A stretch of 38,507 nt of DNA, from positions 1-38,507 of the forward strand of contig JAGLOF010000007.1 in NCBI GenBank assembly GCA_023139105.1, given 5' to 3'. Shown in pieces: positions 1 through 9,086 of this stretch (position 1 is its first letter; every line of letters starts with the position of its first letter). Origin of the DNA: a bacterium. GTDB lineage: Bacteria > Zhuqueibacterota > QNDG01 > JAGLOF01. Made by a program: the position numbers and the translations under genes. The notes beneath the pieces are model-generated. The model was not told the origin of the DNA and did not search any database. It saw nothing but the letters and a program-made list of their open reading frames with translations.

Positions 1-279
1 GTAAACAGGGTTGATGATTTACTTGATAAATTTTGTATTGAACGCAAATGGTTGAATGAAAAGTTCAAAATAGCTTTTTTATCCTGCCCAAAAGAGTATA
101 TTCAAAAGAGAAAAATAGAGTTATTGGAGAATATAATTAAAGAGGATGGTGTTGGTGAAATAGCATTTTATTATGCTTATGCTATCGGATTTAAGTCATC
201 GCCGGCCCTTTATAATATGATAAAACGAAAAACTGGTTTGGCTTTTCTTGAGTATAAGATGAAAGTTTATAAGACATAG
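1..279 (+). CDS. C-terminal end of a protein with an AraC-type helix-turn-helix-like tail (partial)
   Basis: The reading frame is open from the first base of the window, so this is the 3' end of a gene that begins outside it; the internal TTG at 52 need not be the start. The last ~40 residues (AIGFKSSPALYNMIKRKTGL followed by AFLEYK) follow the pattern of the second helix-turn-helix of AraC/XylS regulators, where a GF.S...F...FK...G.....Y signature is usual. The phenylalanine of that pattern is replaced by leucine and tyrosine, so the match is partial. The residues before it are basic and helical. It is AT-rich relative to the following genes and converges on rlmD. A DNA-binding role is inference; no other domain is visible. 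Confidence 0.5.
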   Translation, partial: VNRVDDLLDKFCIERKWLNEKFKIAFLSCPKEYIQKRKIELLENIIKEDGVGEIAFYYAYAIGFKSSPALYNMIKRKTGLAFLEYKMKVYKT

Positions 280-282
280 TTC

Positions 283-313
283 AATTAAAAAAGAGCCGAC
301 ATGCTTGCCGGCC
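283..313 (-). terminator. Intrinsic terminator of rlmD
   Basis: Read on the minus strand, a hairpin with arms TGCCGGC and GCCGACA (positions 306-312 and 295-301, one mismatch, 4-base loop) is followed by TCTTTTTTAATT. It lies 24 bases beyond the rlmD stop codon. Confidence 0.7.
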
Positions 314-336
314 CCTTGAAAGATATTAGCACTACA

Positions 337-1776
337 TTATTTTTTTCTTGTTAACCTGGCAACAACTTCTACATGGCCTGTGTGAGGAAACATGTCTACA
401 GGTTGAATTATTTCCGGAGTATATTTTTTTTCACATAAAACTGCCAGATCACGTGCTAAAATAGACGGATTACAAGAAACATAGATTATTGTCGGAGCAT
501 CCAATGCCATTAAATGTTGTATGGTCTTGGGGTGTGTTCCACCACGAGGTGGATCCAGAATAGCAATGTGAGGGGCACCAAACTGTTTAGTAAGTTGGTC
601 TTGGTTGCGAATAGCGTCCTTCATATCACCTAGACGGAAACGTATATTATCAATGTTATTAAGTTCGGCATTACGTTTGGCATCTTCAATTGCTTCCGGA
701 ATTACTTCAATACCCAGTACATTTTTAGCCTTGTCAGCAAGATAAATACCAATAGCACCGGTTCCGCAATAGAGGTCGTAGACAGTCTCTTCGCCGGTTA
801 ATTCAGCTGCATCGGCAATAACTTTAAACAAGGTCTCTGTTTGTAGTGAGTTTGTCTGGAAAAACGCATTTGGCGATATGTCAAATGTGAACTTGCCAAT
901 CTTTTCTGTAATATAACCCGACCCAAACAAGACGCGTGATTGTTCTGCAAATGCTGCCTGGGCAAGTTTGTCTGTTGTGCTGTGCAACATGGTAGTAACT
1001 TCAGGATGTTTCTGCTTTATAATTTCAGCCAACGTGTCCATAGCAGCATTGCCCTGATCTCCAAATTGACTCGATGTAACTACATTGACCATAAGGTCTC
1101 CGCTGAGCTGGCCCGAACGCAGTACCAGGAAACGCCAGAATCCGCGATGAGTCTTCAGGTCATATGCCCATAGTTTATCACTTTTGGTTGATTGTGCATA
1201 TTCATTCACGGTTTTCAAAACAGCATTGGCTTCATCTGTCTGTAGCAAGCAGTGGTCAATCTGTAATACCTTGTCAAAACGACGTGGTACGTGCAGACCT
1301 AAAGCCCAGTTATCAGGTGCCTCGTCATCATCACCGAGGAGCCAGCGTTTATTGGAGAAACTAAATTCCATTTTATTGCGATATGCATAGAGATGCTCTG
1401 CACCGATAGCAGGCTCAACTTCAAGGCCGGTCAGACCTGCGACACGGTGAAGGAGATCGGCTACCTGCTGCCCCTTGGCATTTATCTGTGCCTGGTAATC
1501 ATAGTGCTGTAACTGACAACCTCCACATGTGCCAAAATGTTGACATGGAGGTTCAATTTGATCAGGGGAAGGAGTGATGACCTCTTTTATAAAGGCTTCG
1601 CCATAGCGGCGTTTCTTACGCCTGGCTTGAGCCTTGACATGTTGACCTGGCAGTCCTTTATCTACAAACCAGACAAAGTCATCATTCCGGGCAACTCCCT
1701 TGCCACCATAGGCCAGGTTTTCAATCTCAAGGTCAAGAATCAGTGGCGGGCGGCGTTCTTTTTTAGATTTTTCCAT
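337..1776 (-). CDS. rlmD: 23S rRNA (uracil-C5)-methyltransferase, RlmD/RumA type
   Basis: This enzyme methylates C5 of a uridine in 23S rRNA (U1939 in E. coli) using S-adenosylmethionine. An N-terminal TRAM RNA-binding domain (about 10-70) is followed by three cysteines at 78, 84 and 87 (CQHFGTCGGC) and a fourth near 177 (DHCLL), the [4Fe-4S] ligands of RlmD. The methyltransferase fold shows the SAM loop DLYCGTGAIGIYLAD, the DPPRGG motif and YVSCNPS, which carries the catalytic cysteine. At 479 residues it is slightly longer than the E. coli enzyme. The ATG has an AAAGGA ribosome site five bases upstream. The uracil-5-methyltransferase family is certain. RlmD rather than RlmC or TrmA is chosen because the Fe-S cysteines are present, but the exact target base is not proven. 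Confidence 0.9.
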   Translation of the reverse strand: MEKSKKERRPPLILDLEIENLAYGGKGVARNDDFVWFVDKGLPGQHVKAQARRKKRRYGEAFIKEVITPSPDQIEPPCQHFGTCGGCQLQHYDYQAQINAKGQQVADLLHRVAGLTGLEVEPAIGAEHLYAYRNKMEFSFSNKRWLLGDDDEAPDNWALGLHVPRRFDKVLQIDHCLLQTDEANAVLKTVNEYAQSTKSDKLWAYDLKTHRGFWRFLVLRSGQLSGDLMVNVVTSSQFGDQGNAAMDTLAEIIKQKHPEVTTMLHSTTDKLAQAAFAEQSRVLFGSGYITEKIGKFTFDISPNAFFQTNSLQTETLFKVIADAAELTGEETVYDLYCGTGAIGIYLADKAKNVLGIEVIPEAIEDAKRNAELNNIDNIRFRLGDMKDAIRNQDQLTKQFGAPHIAILDPPRGGTHPKTIQHLMALDAPTIIYVSCNPSILARDLAVLCEKKYTPEIIQPVDMFPHTGHVEVVARLTRKK

Positions 1777-1884
1777 AATGTCCTTTCTTTTTCACCCCTG
1801 GATCCTCACTCAAGCGGAGGTATCATGCAGGGCGGCATAATCTAATAAAGGCTTGTGTCAAATGCAAGGAACAAATTGGAAAAA

Positions 1885-1980
1885 TTCCAAATAGCAAGAG
1901 ATAAATCACAAATAGCAAAAGACAACTTCCAAATAGTAAGAGATAAATTACAAATAACAAAAGACAACTTCCAAATAACC
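1885..1980. repeat. 42-bp AT-rich tandem repeat, about 2.3 copies
   Basis: Two full units begin at 1885 and 1927, each starting ttccaaata and ending aaaagacaac, and a third partial unit starts at 1969. The units differ at only a few bases. Apart from this repeat and the terminator at 2110-2135, the 390-base gap between rlmD and the phosphate transporter (1777-2166) holds nothing I can identify. The sequence is rich in CAAAT and CAAAA words, like the low-complexity tract at 31705-31815. Confidence 0.8.
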
Positions 1981-2109
1981 AATTTTAAATTTCACATTCC
2001 AAAGGGTAATATTTGAGATGGAAGCTGTGACTATTTGATGACCATTGATTCGAGAAAGTATATTTATTGTAGTAGGGAATTGAGTATGGCAGGCTTCGAA
2101 TTAGAAAAT

Positions 2110-2135
2110 CCCCCGGTATTGGTATTTACCGGGGG
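2110..2135 (-). terminator. Intrinsic terminator of the Na+/phosphate symporter gene
   Basis: Perfect 9-bp stem, CCCCCGGTA (2110-2118) and TACCGGGGG (2127-2135), with an 8-base loop. On the minus strand it is followed by ATTTTCTAA. It sits 31 bases past the stop codon. The T-run is short, so efficiency is uncertain; AT-rich sequence on the other side could allow action in both directions. Confidence 0.7.
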
Positions 2136-2166
2136 ATAAAATTTTATAAAAACTATAGTGCAGATT

Positions 2167-3810
2167 TTATTTTTCGCCTACCAATACTTCTGCCACATTA
2201 TAAGTGTGGTCTGCCAAACGGCGGTATGCATTTAAAAGATCCATATAGATAAGACTTACCATAGGTGTAACTACATGGTTTTCCAGCCTTTCCAGGTGTT
2301 GTGTCCGGTTGCGCTTAATACTGTGAATCAGTGATGAACATTCAGATTGGACTTTTACAAAGATGTCTATGTCTTTATTCTCATATGCTTTAGCTACAGA
2401 TTCAAAGAAAGTGGTAGAAAGGTTGTGTAACTCAATGAGTTCTTTTTGTCCTTCATCGCTGAGTTTGCTCTCATTTTGTTTAAGCTTGCAGATCAGTTTC
2501 AGGATACCTGCAATATAATCACTAACTGATTCATATTCATCTGCAATTCGCAACTGTTTTCTAGCTTCATCCGTTATCTGGTGAGCCAGAGATCCACTCA
2601 TTATTTTGCTTATGAATTCAACTACTTCCCGTTGAATTTCATCAATATTATTTTCTTTGTGGAAAATACGGTCTTCTCGTTTTTTATCCATTGCAGGATC
2701 TTCTATAGCTTCACGCAGGTCTTTCAGCATCTTGTTGATTTCAACACCCATTCTCTGAACTTCTGACCGTGATTGCTGTATTGCAATAGCAGCAGAGTCC
2801 AACAGGCGGACATCCAGATAAGTAAGATGTGTTTGTTCTTTTTTCTTTGAATCCGGCATCAAGCGGCCGACAAGTTTGGCGAATGGATTAATCATGGGCA
2901 GCAGGAGTACTACTACAAAAATATTGAAGAACGAATGGGCAGTTGCAATTCGTGTAGCAATTGGCAGCGTATCCGGTGATATCTTACCAAGGAGCCAGAG
3001 GTATTGATAGAAAAGAGGTATCATTATCAATACACCGGTTATGTTGAACATAAAATGTGCTAACGCAGTTCGCTTTGCGTTTGTAGATGCCCCCAATGAG
3101 GCAAGAGCTGCAGTGACTGTAGTACCAATGTTCTCACCCAGCACCAGGGCAATTGCTGTTTCATAACTCAATGTGCCGGTTGTTGCCAATGTAATTGTTA
3201 TGGCCACCGTGGCAGAGGAGGATTGAATAACGGCTGTTACAAGTCCTCCTATAAATACACACTTCAAAAGTCCCCAGATTGTGTCAGGCTGAAAAGATGA
3301 GAGTGCTGCGTGTACTTCAGGCATAGTACGCAATGGTTTCAGACCGGTTTTCATGAGTTCCAATCCAAAGAATACCATACCAAGACCCAGGAAAACCATA
3401 GCTGTATTGCGAACTCTTTCATTTTTTGAGAAGAGGAAGAAGAAAGCGGCCAATCCAAGAATCGGCAGGCCGTAATCGGCAATGTGAACTGCAATCAGCC
3501 ATGCTGTAATGGTAGTTCCAATATTGGTACCCATTATCACGCCAACAGCCTGTCGTAGATTCATAAGTCCTGCGTTGACAAAACCTACTACCATGACAGT
3601 GGTCACAGAACTGGATTGAATCATTGCTGTGATGGAGGCACCTACACCGGCTGCGACAAGTCGATTGTCTGTAACTGCACGAATAAGTCTTCTGAGTCTT
3701 GAGCCGGCGATAGCTTGCATTCCTTCAGACATATATTTCATGCCAAGAAGAAATATACCCAGCCCGCCAATCGCACCAATTAACATTTGAATGAGTATCG
3801 AAAAATTCAA
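2167..3810 (-). CDS. Na+/phosphate cotransporter family protein with C-terminal PhoU-like domain
   Basis: An inner-membrane sodium-coupled phosphate symporter of the NptA/SLC34 family. Two inverted copies of the Na_Pi_cotrans domain fill residues 1-~320 and carry the paired signature loops QSSSVTT and QSSSATV that form the substrate site, each preceded or followed by a GxNIGTT motif (GTNIGTT and GENIGTT). Several hydrophobic helices surround them. The last ~200 residues are soluble, charged and helical and resemble the PhoU regulatory domain often fused to bacterial members. At 547 residues it has the normal length. The start is a TTG (3808-3810) with GAGGT eight bases upstream; there is no better ATG. 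It is a single gene with its own terminator. Phosphate is the family substrate; the direction and the real ion are inferred. Confidence 0.88.
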   Translation of the reverse strand: MNFSILIQMLIGAIGGLGIFLLGMKYMSEGMQAIAGSRLRRLIRAVTDNRLVAAGVGASITAMIQSSSVTTVMVVGFVNAGLMNLRQAVGVIMGTNIGTTITAWLIAVHIADYGLPILGLAAFFFLFSKNERVRNTAMVFLGLGMVFFGLELMKTGLKPLRTMPEVHAALSSFQPDTIWGLLKCVFIGGLVTAVIQSSSATVAITITLATTGTLSYETAIALVLGENIGTTVTAALASLGASTNAKRTALAHFMFNITGVLIMIPLFYQYLWLLGKISPDTLPIATRIATAHSFFNIFVVVLLLPMINPFAKLVGRLMPDSKKKEQTHLTYLDVRLLDSAAIAIQQSRSEVQRMGVEINKMLKDLREAIEDPAMDKKREDRIFHKENNIDEIQREVVEFISKIMSGSLAHQITDEARKQLRIADEYESVSDYIAGILKLICKLKQNESKLSDEGQKELIELHNLSTTFFESVAKAYENKDIDIFVKVQSECSSLIHSIKRNRTQHLERLENHVVTPMVSLIYMDLLNAYRRLADHTYNVAEVLVGEK

Positions 3811-3830
3811 GAGTTATACCTCAATTTTAA

Positions 3831-3862
3831 TCCGGGAAGTAATTTTTCTTATCATTCCCGGA
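3831..3862. promoter_or_regulatory. Inverted repeat in the leader of the Na+/phosphate symporter gene
   Basis: TCCGGGAA (3831-3838) and TTCCCGGA (3855-3862) form a perfect 8-bp inverted repeat with a 16-base loop, 20 bases upstream of the TTG start. It could be a leader hairpin, an operator, or the terminator of the secreted-protein gene whose stop lies about 160 bases upstream; the following TTAAAA is a poor T-run. Confidence 0.4.
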
Positions 3863-4020
3863 ATGGTTGAATTGCTATTTTCAGTCAATTTTTTTTGTAC
3901 AGCATAATCGACTAAAGATACGCTGAAAAATGAGGTGAAATCAAGATGATTTATAATTTATTTTTAATTAATTATTTGTAATTCCTGTGATCTTGTTGAG
4001 TTTATTTATTATTAAACGTT

Positions 4021-6996
4021 TTACTTTATCAGCAGACATTTACATAAATTCGTCCGGGATTCTGTTGCCAACCTTACAAAATACACTCCGCCTGACTGTT
4101 GATCGGCATTCCAGATGATGGAATGTGTACCTGAGGTTTTATTACCTTCAAAAAGTTCGGCAACCTGTTGACCAAGGACATTTAGCACATCCAGTTTGAT
4201 TTTTGTGTTTTTATTTAGAGTGAAAGTAATTTGAGTGCTGTTGTTAAATGGATTTGGTGAATTCTGAAAAATGGAAGCTCTGTTATCTTCTCCTGTTAAT
4301 GAAATGACCAAAGTTGCCAGTCCGTCCAGTTGCGGAGATGTGTTATTGTGAAAAGTACGGTCAGCCAGTTCACAGGCACCGGCAGCGGCAACTGTAACTT
4401 TATTGAAAGTTTGATTTATGGAGTTGCCGGATTCAACAACTGCAGTCATATTCGTTCTTTGCAGAGGCATGAAAGCATCATTATCAACAGCCGCCGGATA
4501 CACATTACCTGTATAATTTTCAATATATGACTTGTCGGGATTCAAACGGACAAACCTACAGCCGCCGTTTAAGAAGGCATTGTATTGAATAATCACATGA
4601 GGATGATCCGGAGCAATCTGCACATGGTCGGTATCACTGGCTACTATCATAAACATAAGATCAGGGTTATGCTGGAGTGCTTCATCCACCCAAAGAGCAC
4701 CGTTGCGCCAGTGCCAGAATTCCTCATTTTCAGCATTTGTCACAATATGATCCGGGGCCTGGGCGGGAATCAGACCTTCCGCTGTTGCTGCCTCCAGGAC
4801 TCTCTCTGAAAAAAAGGCCAACTCCCTTCCATTGAATTCAAAAATTAAGGGATAGAAAATGAAATCACTGCCTTTGTCAATAATTTGATCACCATTTACA
4901 TCAATGTAGAGGCCGCCGCTTTTATAATCATTTGTTCGTTCCAGAACAGGGATTTGCAGCTGATCATCCCAGGCAAGCCCGGACAGATCCCAGCTGCCGG
5001 TAGCCGGATTATAAGCCGGATTCACACCCGTATTATACGGCCGGAGTGAATTCTCACTTTTTGCACCAGCCTCGGCCTGTGGCATACCGTCTCCTACCGG
5101 AGATTCCCAGTTTAAAATCCAGGCCAGGCCGGGTATGTCAGCTCCATGTATGCCGACCGTACAAATATTTGTATTACCGCCGTTTGACCAGCCTACGAGT
5201 CCGACATTTGTGTAGTCCGGAGAGACCGGATCCAGCAGTTCAGATATAGTTTTACCGGAAATATCTGCCTGTAAGCCCAGGGCAAATCGGATAATATCCC
5301 TGGCCGCTAAAAGACTCCCCTTTCCCCGGTGATCATCAATGCCGTCACTGTCAAAGGGGTAGGTTCCAGCACCAGGAAAACTGAAGCGAATTTCAATGAA
5401 ACCATGCTCACCTAAACCGGTATAACGCTCATTCAGACCGTCAGCATTGAAACCGCCGGGCATGTAAATGACTATCGGTGCGCCAGTTGCGAAACGCTCA
5501 AAAGCCGGTAGTGAGATACGTACGATCAAACCCCGTTCTCCGGCTGAATCTGAAGGTATGCGGGTAAAAATATCAGATTCAGGGAAAGGTGAACTGTAAG
5601 TCTCAATCGGTCCCAGCGGGTAGAGGTTTAAATAGCTGAAAGCGGGATAGTCCTTCCCATAGCGGCAGGCACGGAAGAGGTTATTGCCGCCTTTTTCCGT
5701 GGGAATGTCATCTCCCTGGGCCAGGGGGCCGTCTGCCGTAACCGGATTGATGTATTCCCAAACTGTATTACCGACCTGAGTAACTTCAAATATTGTTCCA
5801 TGCGTACCATCGCAGATGAGTGTATTGCCGTTGGGCAGACGCTGCGCACCGGAGATATGATCTGCATAGAAATCATCTACCGGATCTGATTGATATGTCC
5901 ATACAGGCTGCACAGGGCCGTAGGATGTTCCTGTGTTTTTTGTATAGGATCCATCTTCTTCAAGCGGAGGTGTAATTTCATCAATTGAAGAGAAGTTGCC
6001 GTTGATACGGCCCCGGCCGTTGTTAAAGATGAGCAGGTTTCCGCTGCCCGGAAGATCGGAGGTGAGCCACTGCGGGTCGTGCTGGCCGAATAGTTGTTGA
6101 TCCACAGCTGTACCTGCCCCGTAGGCAGCAGGATTGCCCCAGCGATAGAGAAGATCGCCGCCTCTGCCGCTGTTGCCACCGCTGTGAGAGGCTGCCTCTG
6201 TAGTGCTGGTACTGTGATCGATTATCCAGATCTCACTGAAAACATGAATGCTGATTACTATCTGATCAAGATCTGCATTGTAATCAATACCGTTTGTATG
6301 GTTCCAATCAGTTTTGCTCCGTGGAGGTCCGGTTAAGGTTGTAAAGTTTAAATCTATCAGTTCAGGATGATCTGCCACAACGCCGTAATTGTCTTTTGAT
6401 GAGTCATATTCCTGAATTAAATGATCCCAGACATGCCATTCCCAGACAATTTCACTTCCGGATGGCAGGGTTGGATTGACTTCGATAATATGATCCGGAT
6501 ATAAGCCCTTGTTATTTACCAGGGCCGGATTACAGCCTGCTGCCAAGGCCTGGCTCAGTGTTTTTAATTCCCAGGCAATCATGAGTATATTGCCGTTGGG
6601 TAGCAGCTCAATATCGTGATGTTGACAGACAGAATCCGTTGAATAAATATAAGTCCAGACCAGACTGCCGTCCCAGGTGAATTTTTCTATTCGTCCGCCT
6701 GTGCCGCCGGAGGTAAAACGACTGTTCCTGTTATTGGCAGTACGCAGGAGATGGCCGTCTTCCAGGAGGTAGGCGGAATTGCCGGGATTGTAGGCACTTA
6801 CCCAGGAATTAATTCTTTCACCATTATTGTCAATCAGATAGGTAGAAGTCGATGAAAGTGGCGCATACAGTGTATAGCCGTCATAGATACCGGGAGAGCG
6901 GGAGATAAGACCTACTGTATTCTGGCCGCTTGCCTTCTGTATGAATGTGAAAAGTATAAGAAAAATCATAAGATGTTTATACATATGTGACTTCAT
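4021..6996 (-). CDS. Secreted fusion: arylsulfotransferase-like propeller, alpha/beta-hydrolase domain and type IX sorting domain
   Basis: A 991-residue exported protein. Residues 1-24 are a signal peptide (KHLMIFLILFTFIQKASG, then Q). Residues ~30-440 match arylsulfotransferase (ASST)-type beta-propellers: repeated LPNGN motifs (HHDIELLPNGN, ISGAQRLPNGNTL), HTNGIDYN and GQHDPQWL, supplying histidines as in ASST. Residues ~490-830 look like an alpha/beta hydrolase, with VIYMPGG and the nucleophile elbow GWSNGG (Ser604); a DVNGDQIIDKGSD calcium-type loop lies inside. Residues ~910-991 are a Por/T9SS type A sorting domain with SPNPFNNST and GVYFVRL. ATG at 6996 has AAGGAG just upstream. It is probably exported by the Sec system, then by T9SS, and anchored outside. 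The actual substrate is unknown; sulfotransferase activity should not be assumed. Confidence 0.8.
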   Translation of the reverse strand: MKSHMYKHLMIFLILFTFIQKASGQNTVGLISRSPGIYDGYTLYAPLSSTSTYLIDNNGERINSWVSAYNPGNSAYLLEDGHLLRTANNRNSRFTSGGTGGRIEKFTWDGSLVWTYIYSTDSVCQHHDIELLPNGNILMIAWELKTLSQALAAGCNPALVNNKGLYPDHIIEVNPTLPSGSEIVWEWHVWDHLIQEYDSSKDNYGVVADHPELIDLNFTTLTGPPRSKTDWNHTNGIDYNADLDQIVISIHVFSEIWIIDHSTSTTEAASHSGGNSGRGGDLLYRWGNPAAYGAGTAVDQQLFGQHDPQWLTSDLPGSGNLLIFNNGRGRINGNFSSIDEITPPLEEDGSYTKNTGTSYGPVQPVWTYQSDPVDDFYADHISGAQRLPNGNTLICDGTHGTIFEVTQVGNTVWEYINPVTADGPLAQGDDIPTEKGGNNLFRACRYGKDYPAFSYLNLYPLGPIETYSSPFPESDIFTRIPSDSAGERGLIVRISLPAFERFATGAPIVIYMPGGFNADGLNERYTGLGEHGFIEIRFSFPGAGTYPFDSDGIDDHRGKGSLLAARDIIRFALGLQADISGKTISELLDPVSPDYTNVGLVGWSNGGNTNICTVGIHGADIPGLAWILNWESPVGDGMPQAEAGAKSENSLRPYNTGVNPAYNPATGSWDLSGLAWDDQLQIPVLERTNDYKSGGLYIDVNGDQIIDKGSDFIFYPLIFEFNGRELAFFSERVLEAATAEGLIPAQAPDHIVTNAENEEFWHWRNGALWVDEALQHNPDLMFMIVASDTDHVQIAPDHPHVIIQYNAFLNGGCRFVRLNPDKSYIENYTGNVYPAAVDNDAFMPLQRTNMTAVVESGNSINQTFNKVTVAAAGACELADRTFHNNTSPQLDGLATLVISLTGEDNRASIFQNSPNPFNNSTQITFTLNKNTKIKLDVLNVLGQQVAELFEGNKTSGTHSIIWNADQQSGGVYFVRLATESRTNLCKCLLIK

Positions 6997-7091
6997 AGTC
7001 TCTCCTTATTATTTAGTACAAGTTACAACAATATAGTTAACGGGCGAAAGTATAAAATATTCTATTATATTTTGAAATTTTTAAAAATTTA

Positions 7092-7113
7092 GCAACGAAC
7101 AAGACGAACAAGA
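7092..7113. repeat. Left arm of a 22-bp inverted repeat flanking the two-component genes
   Basis: gcaacgaacaagacgaacaaga pairs, with two mismatches, with the reverse complement of 9087-9108. The sequence is itself a short direct repeat of the 9-mer acgaacaag. It lies 160 bases before the kinase start, in an otherwise featureless AT-rich gap. Confidence 0.65.
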
Positions 7114-7273
7114 CGAACAACTAAAAACATAATTTTAAAACAAAAATACACTATTCTTCTCTCATTCACTCGTATGTTCTTATGTGCCTTTTTATCTCTT
7201 TTGTTCTTACTACCTTATCTTGCTTTTTTCAATATCCAGTCGTATATTCATCTATCCTGATGAGAGGTGATAA

Positions 7274-8350
7274 ATGAAGTATGATGAAAATTTTTATCGC
7301 AATATTTTTGACAATGCTGTAATGGGTATTTTTTACTCAACACCGGATGGCCAACATCTTGAGGTTAATCCTGCGTTGGCCGGTATTTACGGTTATGATT
7401 CACCCACAGAACTTCTGGAGCAATTGATTGATATTGATGCTCAGCTTTATGTAGAACCAGGACGAAGAACTGTATTTCTTAAGTCTGTCGAATCAGAAGG
7501 TGAGATTCATAATTTTGAATCCAGAGTATATAAAAAGGATACTTCTATTGTCTGGATATCTGAGAATGCCCGGGCAGTTACCGATGAATCCGGCCGTATC
7601 AGCTATTTTGTCGGGACAGTAAAGGATATAACTGAGCGTAAAAATGCTGAGGAGAAGTTAATCAGTTATCAGGATGAATTGCGCTCTCTGGCAGCAGAGT
7701 TGTCTATCAGCGAAGAGAGGGAGCGGAGGCGGATTGCATCGGAGCTACATGATTCCATTGCACAGATTCTGGCTTTGTTGAAGATAAAGCTTGGCGCATT
7801 GAAGCGTGATACCATTGATACGGAATATCAAAAACAGATCATTGAGTTGCAGAGCCTTGCAGAATCGGCTATTAGTTCAACCAGATCTTTGATGACAGAG
7901 ATCTGCCCTCCCATATTATATGAGATGGGTCTTGAGGTGGCAATTGGCTGGCTTGCAGAGCATTTTACCGATCGTTTTCCTCTGGAAATCAGGGTTAAAG
8001 ATAATATACGGCCTCTGGATTTGGCAGATGATCTGAAAGTTCTGCTTTTTCAGTGTGTTCGTGAGTTGTTGATGAATGTGGTTAAACATGCAGATGCCAG
8101 CCATGTCATAATTCAATTACAGACAGAGGATGCAATGCTGTGTGTGGAAGTAAAGGATGATGGAATAGGTATGCCGGCAGATGAGATAGATGATGAGCAT
8201 CATGCAAATTCCGGTTTTGGCCTTTTCAATATGCGTGAGAGACTGCGATATGCCGGGGGAAGTCTGGAAATTATTTGTGCTTATAGTCAAGGGTGTTGTA
8301 TCCGGCTCTATGCACCGATGGATTTGAAAATGGAGCCTGTGAATGTCTGA
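7274..8350 (+). CDS. Cytoplasmic PAS-domain sensor histidine kinase (NarX/DesK type)
   Basis: A 358-residue sensor kinase without membrane segments. Residues 5-122 form a PAS domain that ends in the usual PAC sequence YFVGTVKDITERK. A short coiled coil leads to a HisKA_3 domain with the phospho-accepting histidine at 159 (IASELHDSIAQIL). The ATPase domain has the N-box at 264-273 (ELLMNVVKHA), the G1 box DDGIGM (295-300) and the G2 box SGFGLFNMRER. Its ATG follows GAGAGGTGAT. The stop overlaps the next gene by 8 bases, so kinase and regulator are translated together and form a pair. The signal sensed by the PAS domain (small molecule, heme or flavin) cannot be read from the sequence. Confidence 0.92.
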   Translation: MKYDENFYRNIFDNAVMGIFYSTPDGQHLEVNPALAGIYGYDSPTELLEQLIDIDAQLYVEPGRRTVFLKSVESEGEIHNFESRVYKKDTSIVWISENARAVTDESGRISYFVGTVKDITERKNAEEKLISYQDELRSLAAELSISEERERRRIASELHDSIAQILALLKIKLGALKRDTIDTEYQKQIIELQSLAESAISSTRSLMTEICPPILYEMGLEVAIGWLAEHFTDRFPLEIRVKDNIRPLDLADDLKVLLFQCVRELLMNVVKHADASHVIIQLQTEDAMLCVEVKDDGIGMPADEIDDEHHANSGFGLFNMRERLRYAGGSLEIICAYSQGCCIRLYAPMDLKMEPVNV

Positions 8351-8975
8351 TCCCTTGCGCCTGCTGCTGGCCGATGATCATCAGATTATCAGGCAGGGAC
8401 TCTGTTCGCTGCTGGCTGCAGAGCATGATATATGTGTTGTTGCCGAGGCGGTAAATGGACGTGAAGTGTTGAAACTTGCCAGAGAACACTGTCCGGACAT
8501 GGTCATTCTGGATATCTCCATGCCGGAATTAAATGGAATTGAAGCAGCAAGGCAGATTGTAAGGGACTTTCCGGCAATGAAAATTGTCATGCTTTCCATG
8601 CATGCCGATCGCCGGTTTATTCAGGAAACACTCGATATCGGAGCCTCGGCGTATCTGCTTAAGGATGCTGCCTTTGAAGAACTGGTAGAGGCTATTCATT
8701 GTGTAATGCAAGGCGGGCAGTATCTCAGCCGCTCAATCCGGCATCTAATCATATCCACTGAAGAGAGACGCAAGATCTGCCTGACTGCCCGGGAGCGTGA
8801 GGTGTTGCAGCTTATGGCAGAGGGTGACAATACCAAGACAATTGCTCACAAACTTTCTATTTCAGTTAAAACTATTGAGACACACAGGCAGCATATCATG
8901 CGTAAGCTGGATATTCATTCGGTGGCTGGTCTGACAAAATATGCCATTAAAGAAGGGCTAACCGGTCTGTACTGA
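8343..8975 (+). CDS. NarL/FixJ-family response regulator
   Basis: A 210-residue DNA-binding regulator, partner of the kinase it overlaps. The receiver domain (1-~120) has the acidic pair D11-D12, phospho-acceptor D57 (MVILDISMPELNG) and the conserved lysine in YLLKDA. The LuxR-type helix-turn-helix (about 145-205) reads LTAREREVLQLMAEG, then SVKTIETHRQHIMRKL, typical of NarL. Its ATG lies within the end of the kinase gene (GTGAATGTCTGA). Targets are unknown. The 174-base gap after it contains the right arm of the flanking inverted repeat and no clear terminator. Confidence 0.93.
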   Translation: MSDPLRLLLADDHQIIRQGLCSLLAAEHDICVVAEAVNGREVLKLAREHCPDMVILDISMPELNGIEAARQIVRDFPAMKIVMLSMHADRRFIQETLDIGASAYLLKDAAFEELVEAIHCVMQGGQYLSRSIRHLIISTEERRKICLTAREREVLQLMAEGDNTKTIAHKLSISVKTIETHRQHIMRKLDIHSVAGLTKYAIKEGLTGLY

Positions 8976-9086
8976 TTGGACTCGCAGGACAGGGATGCAA
9001 CCTTCAAGCATAGTCTGAGTATATTGGACAGAAAAACAAGTTAGACAGGATTACCGGTGGCTGGCTTTTAAGTAAATTGCAATTTC

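Noticed and set aside
1885..1980. Possible CRISPR-like array
   Set aside because: Units are directly adjacent 42-bp tandem copies with no unique spacers and no cas genes nearby.
5628..6179. Two frames of 82 and 100 codons inside the secreted fusion gene
   Set aside because: Both lie inside the long coding gene in another frame on the same strand and have no features of their own.
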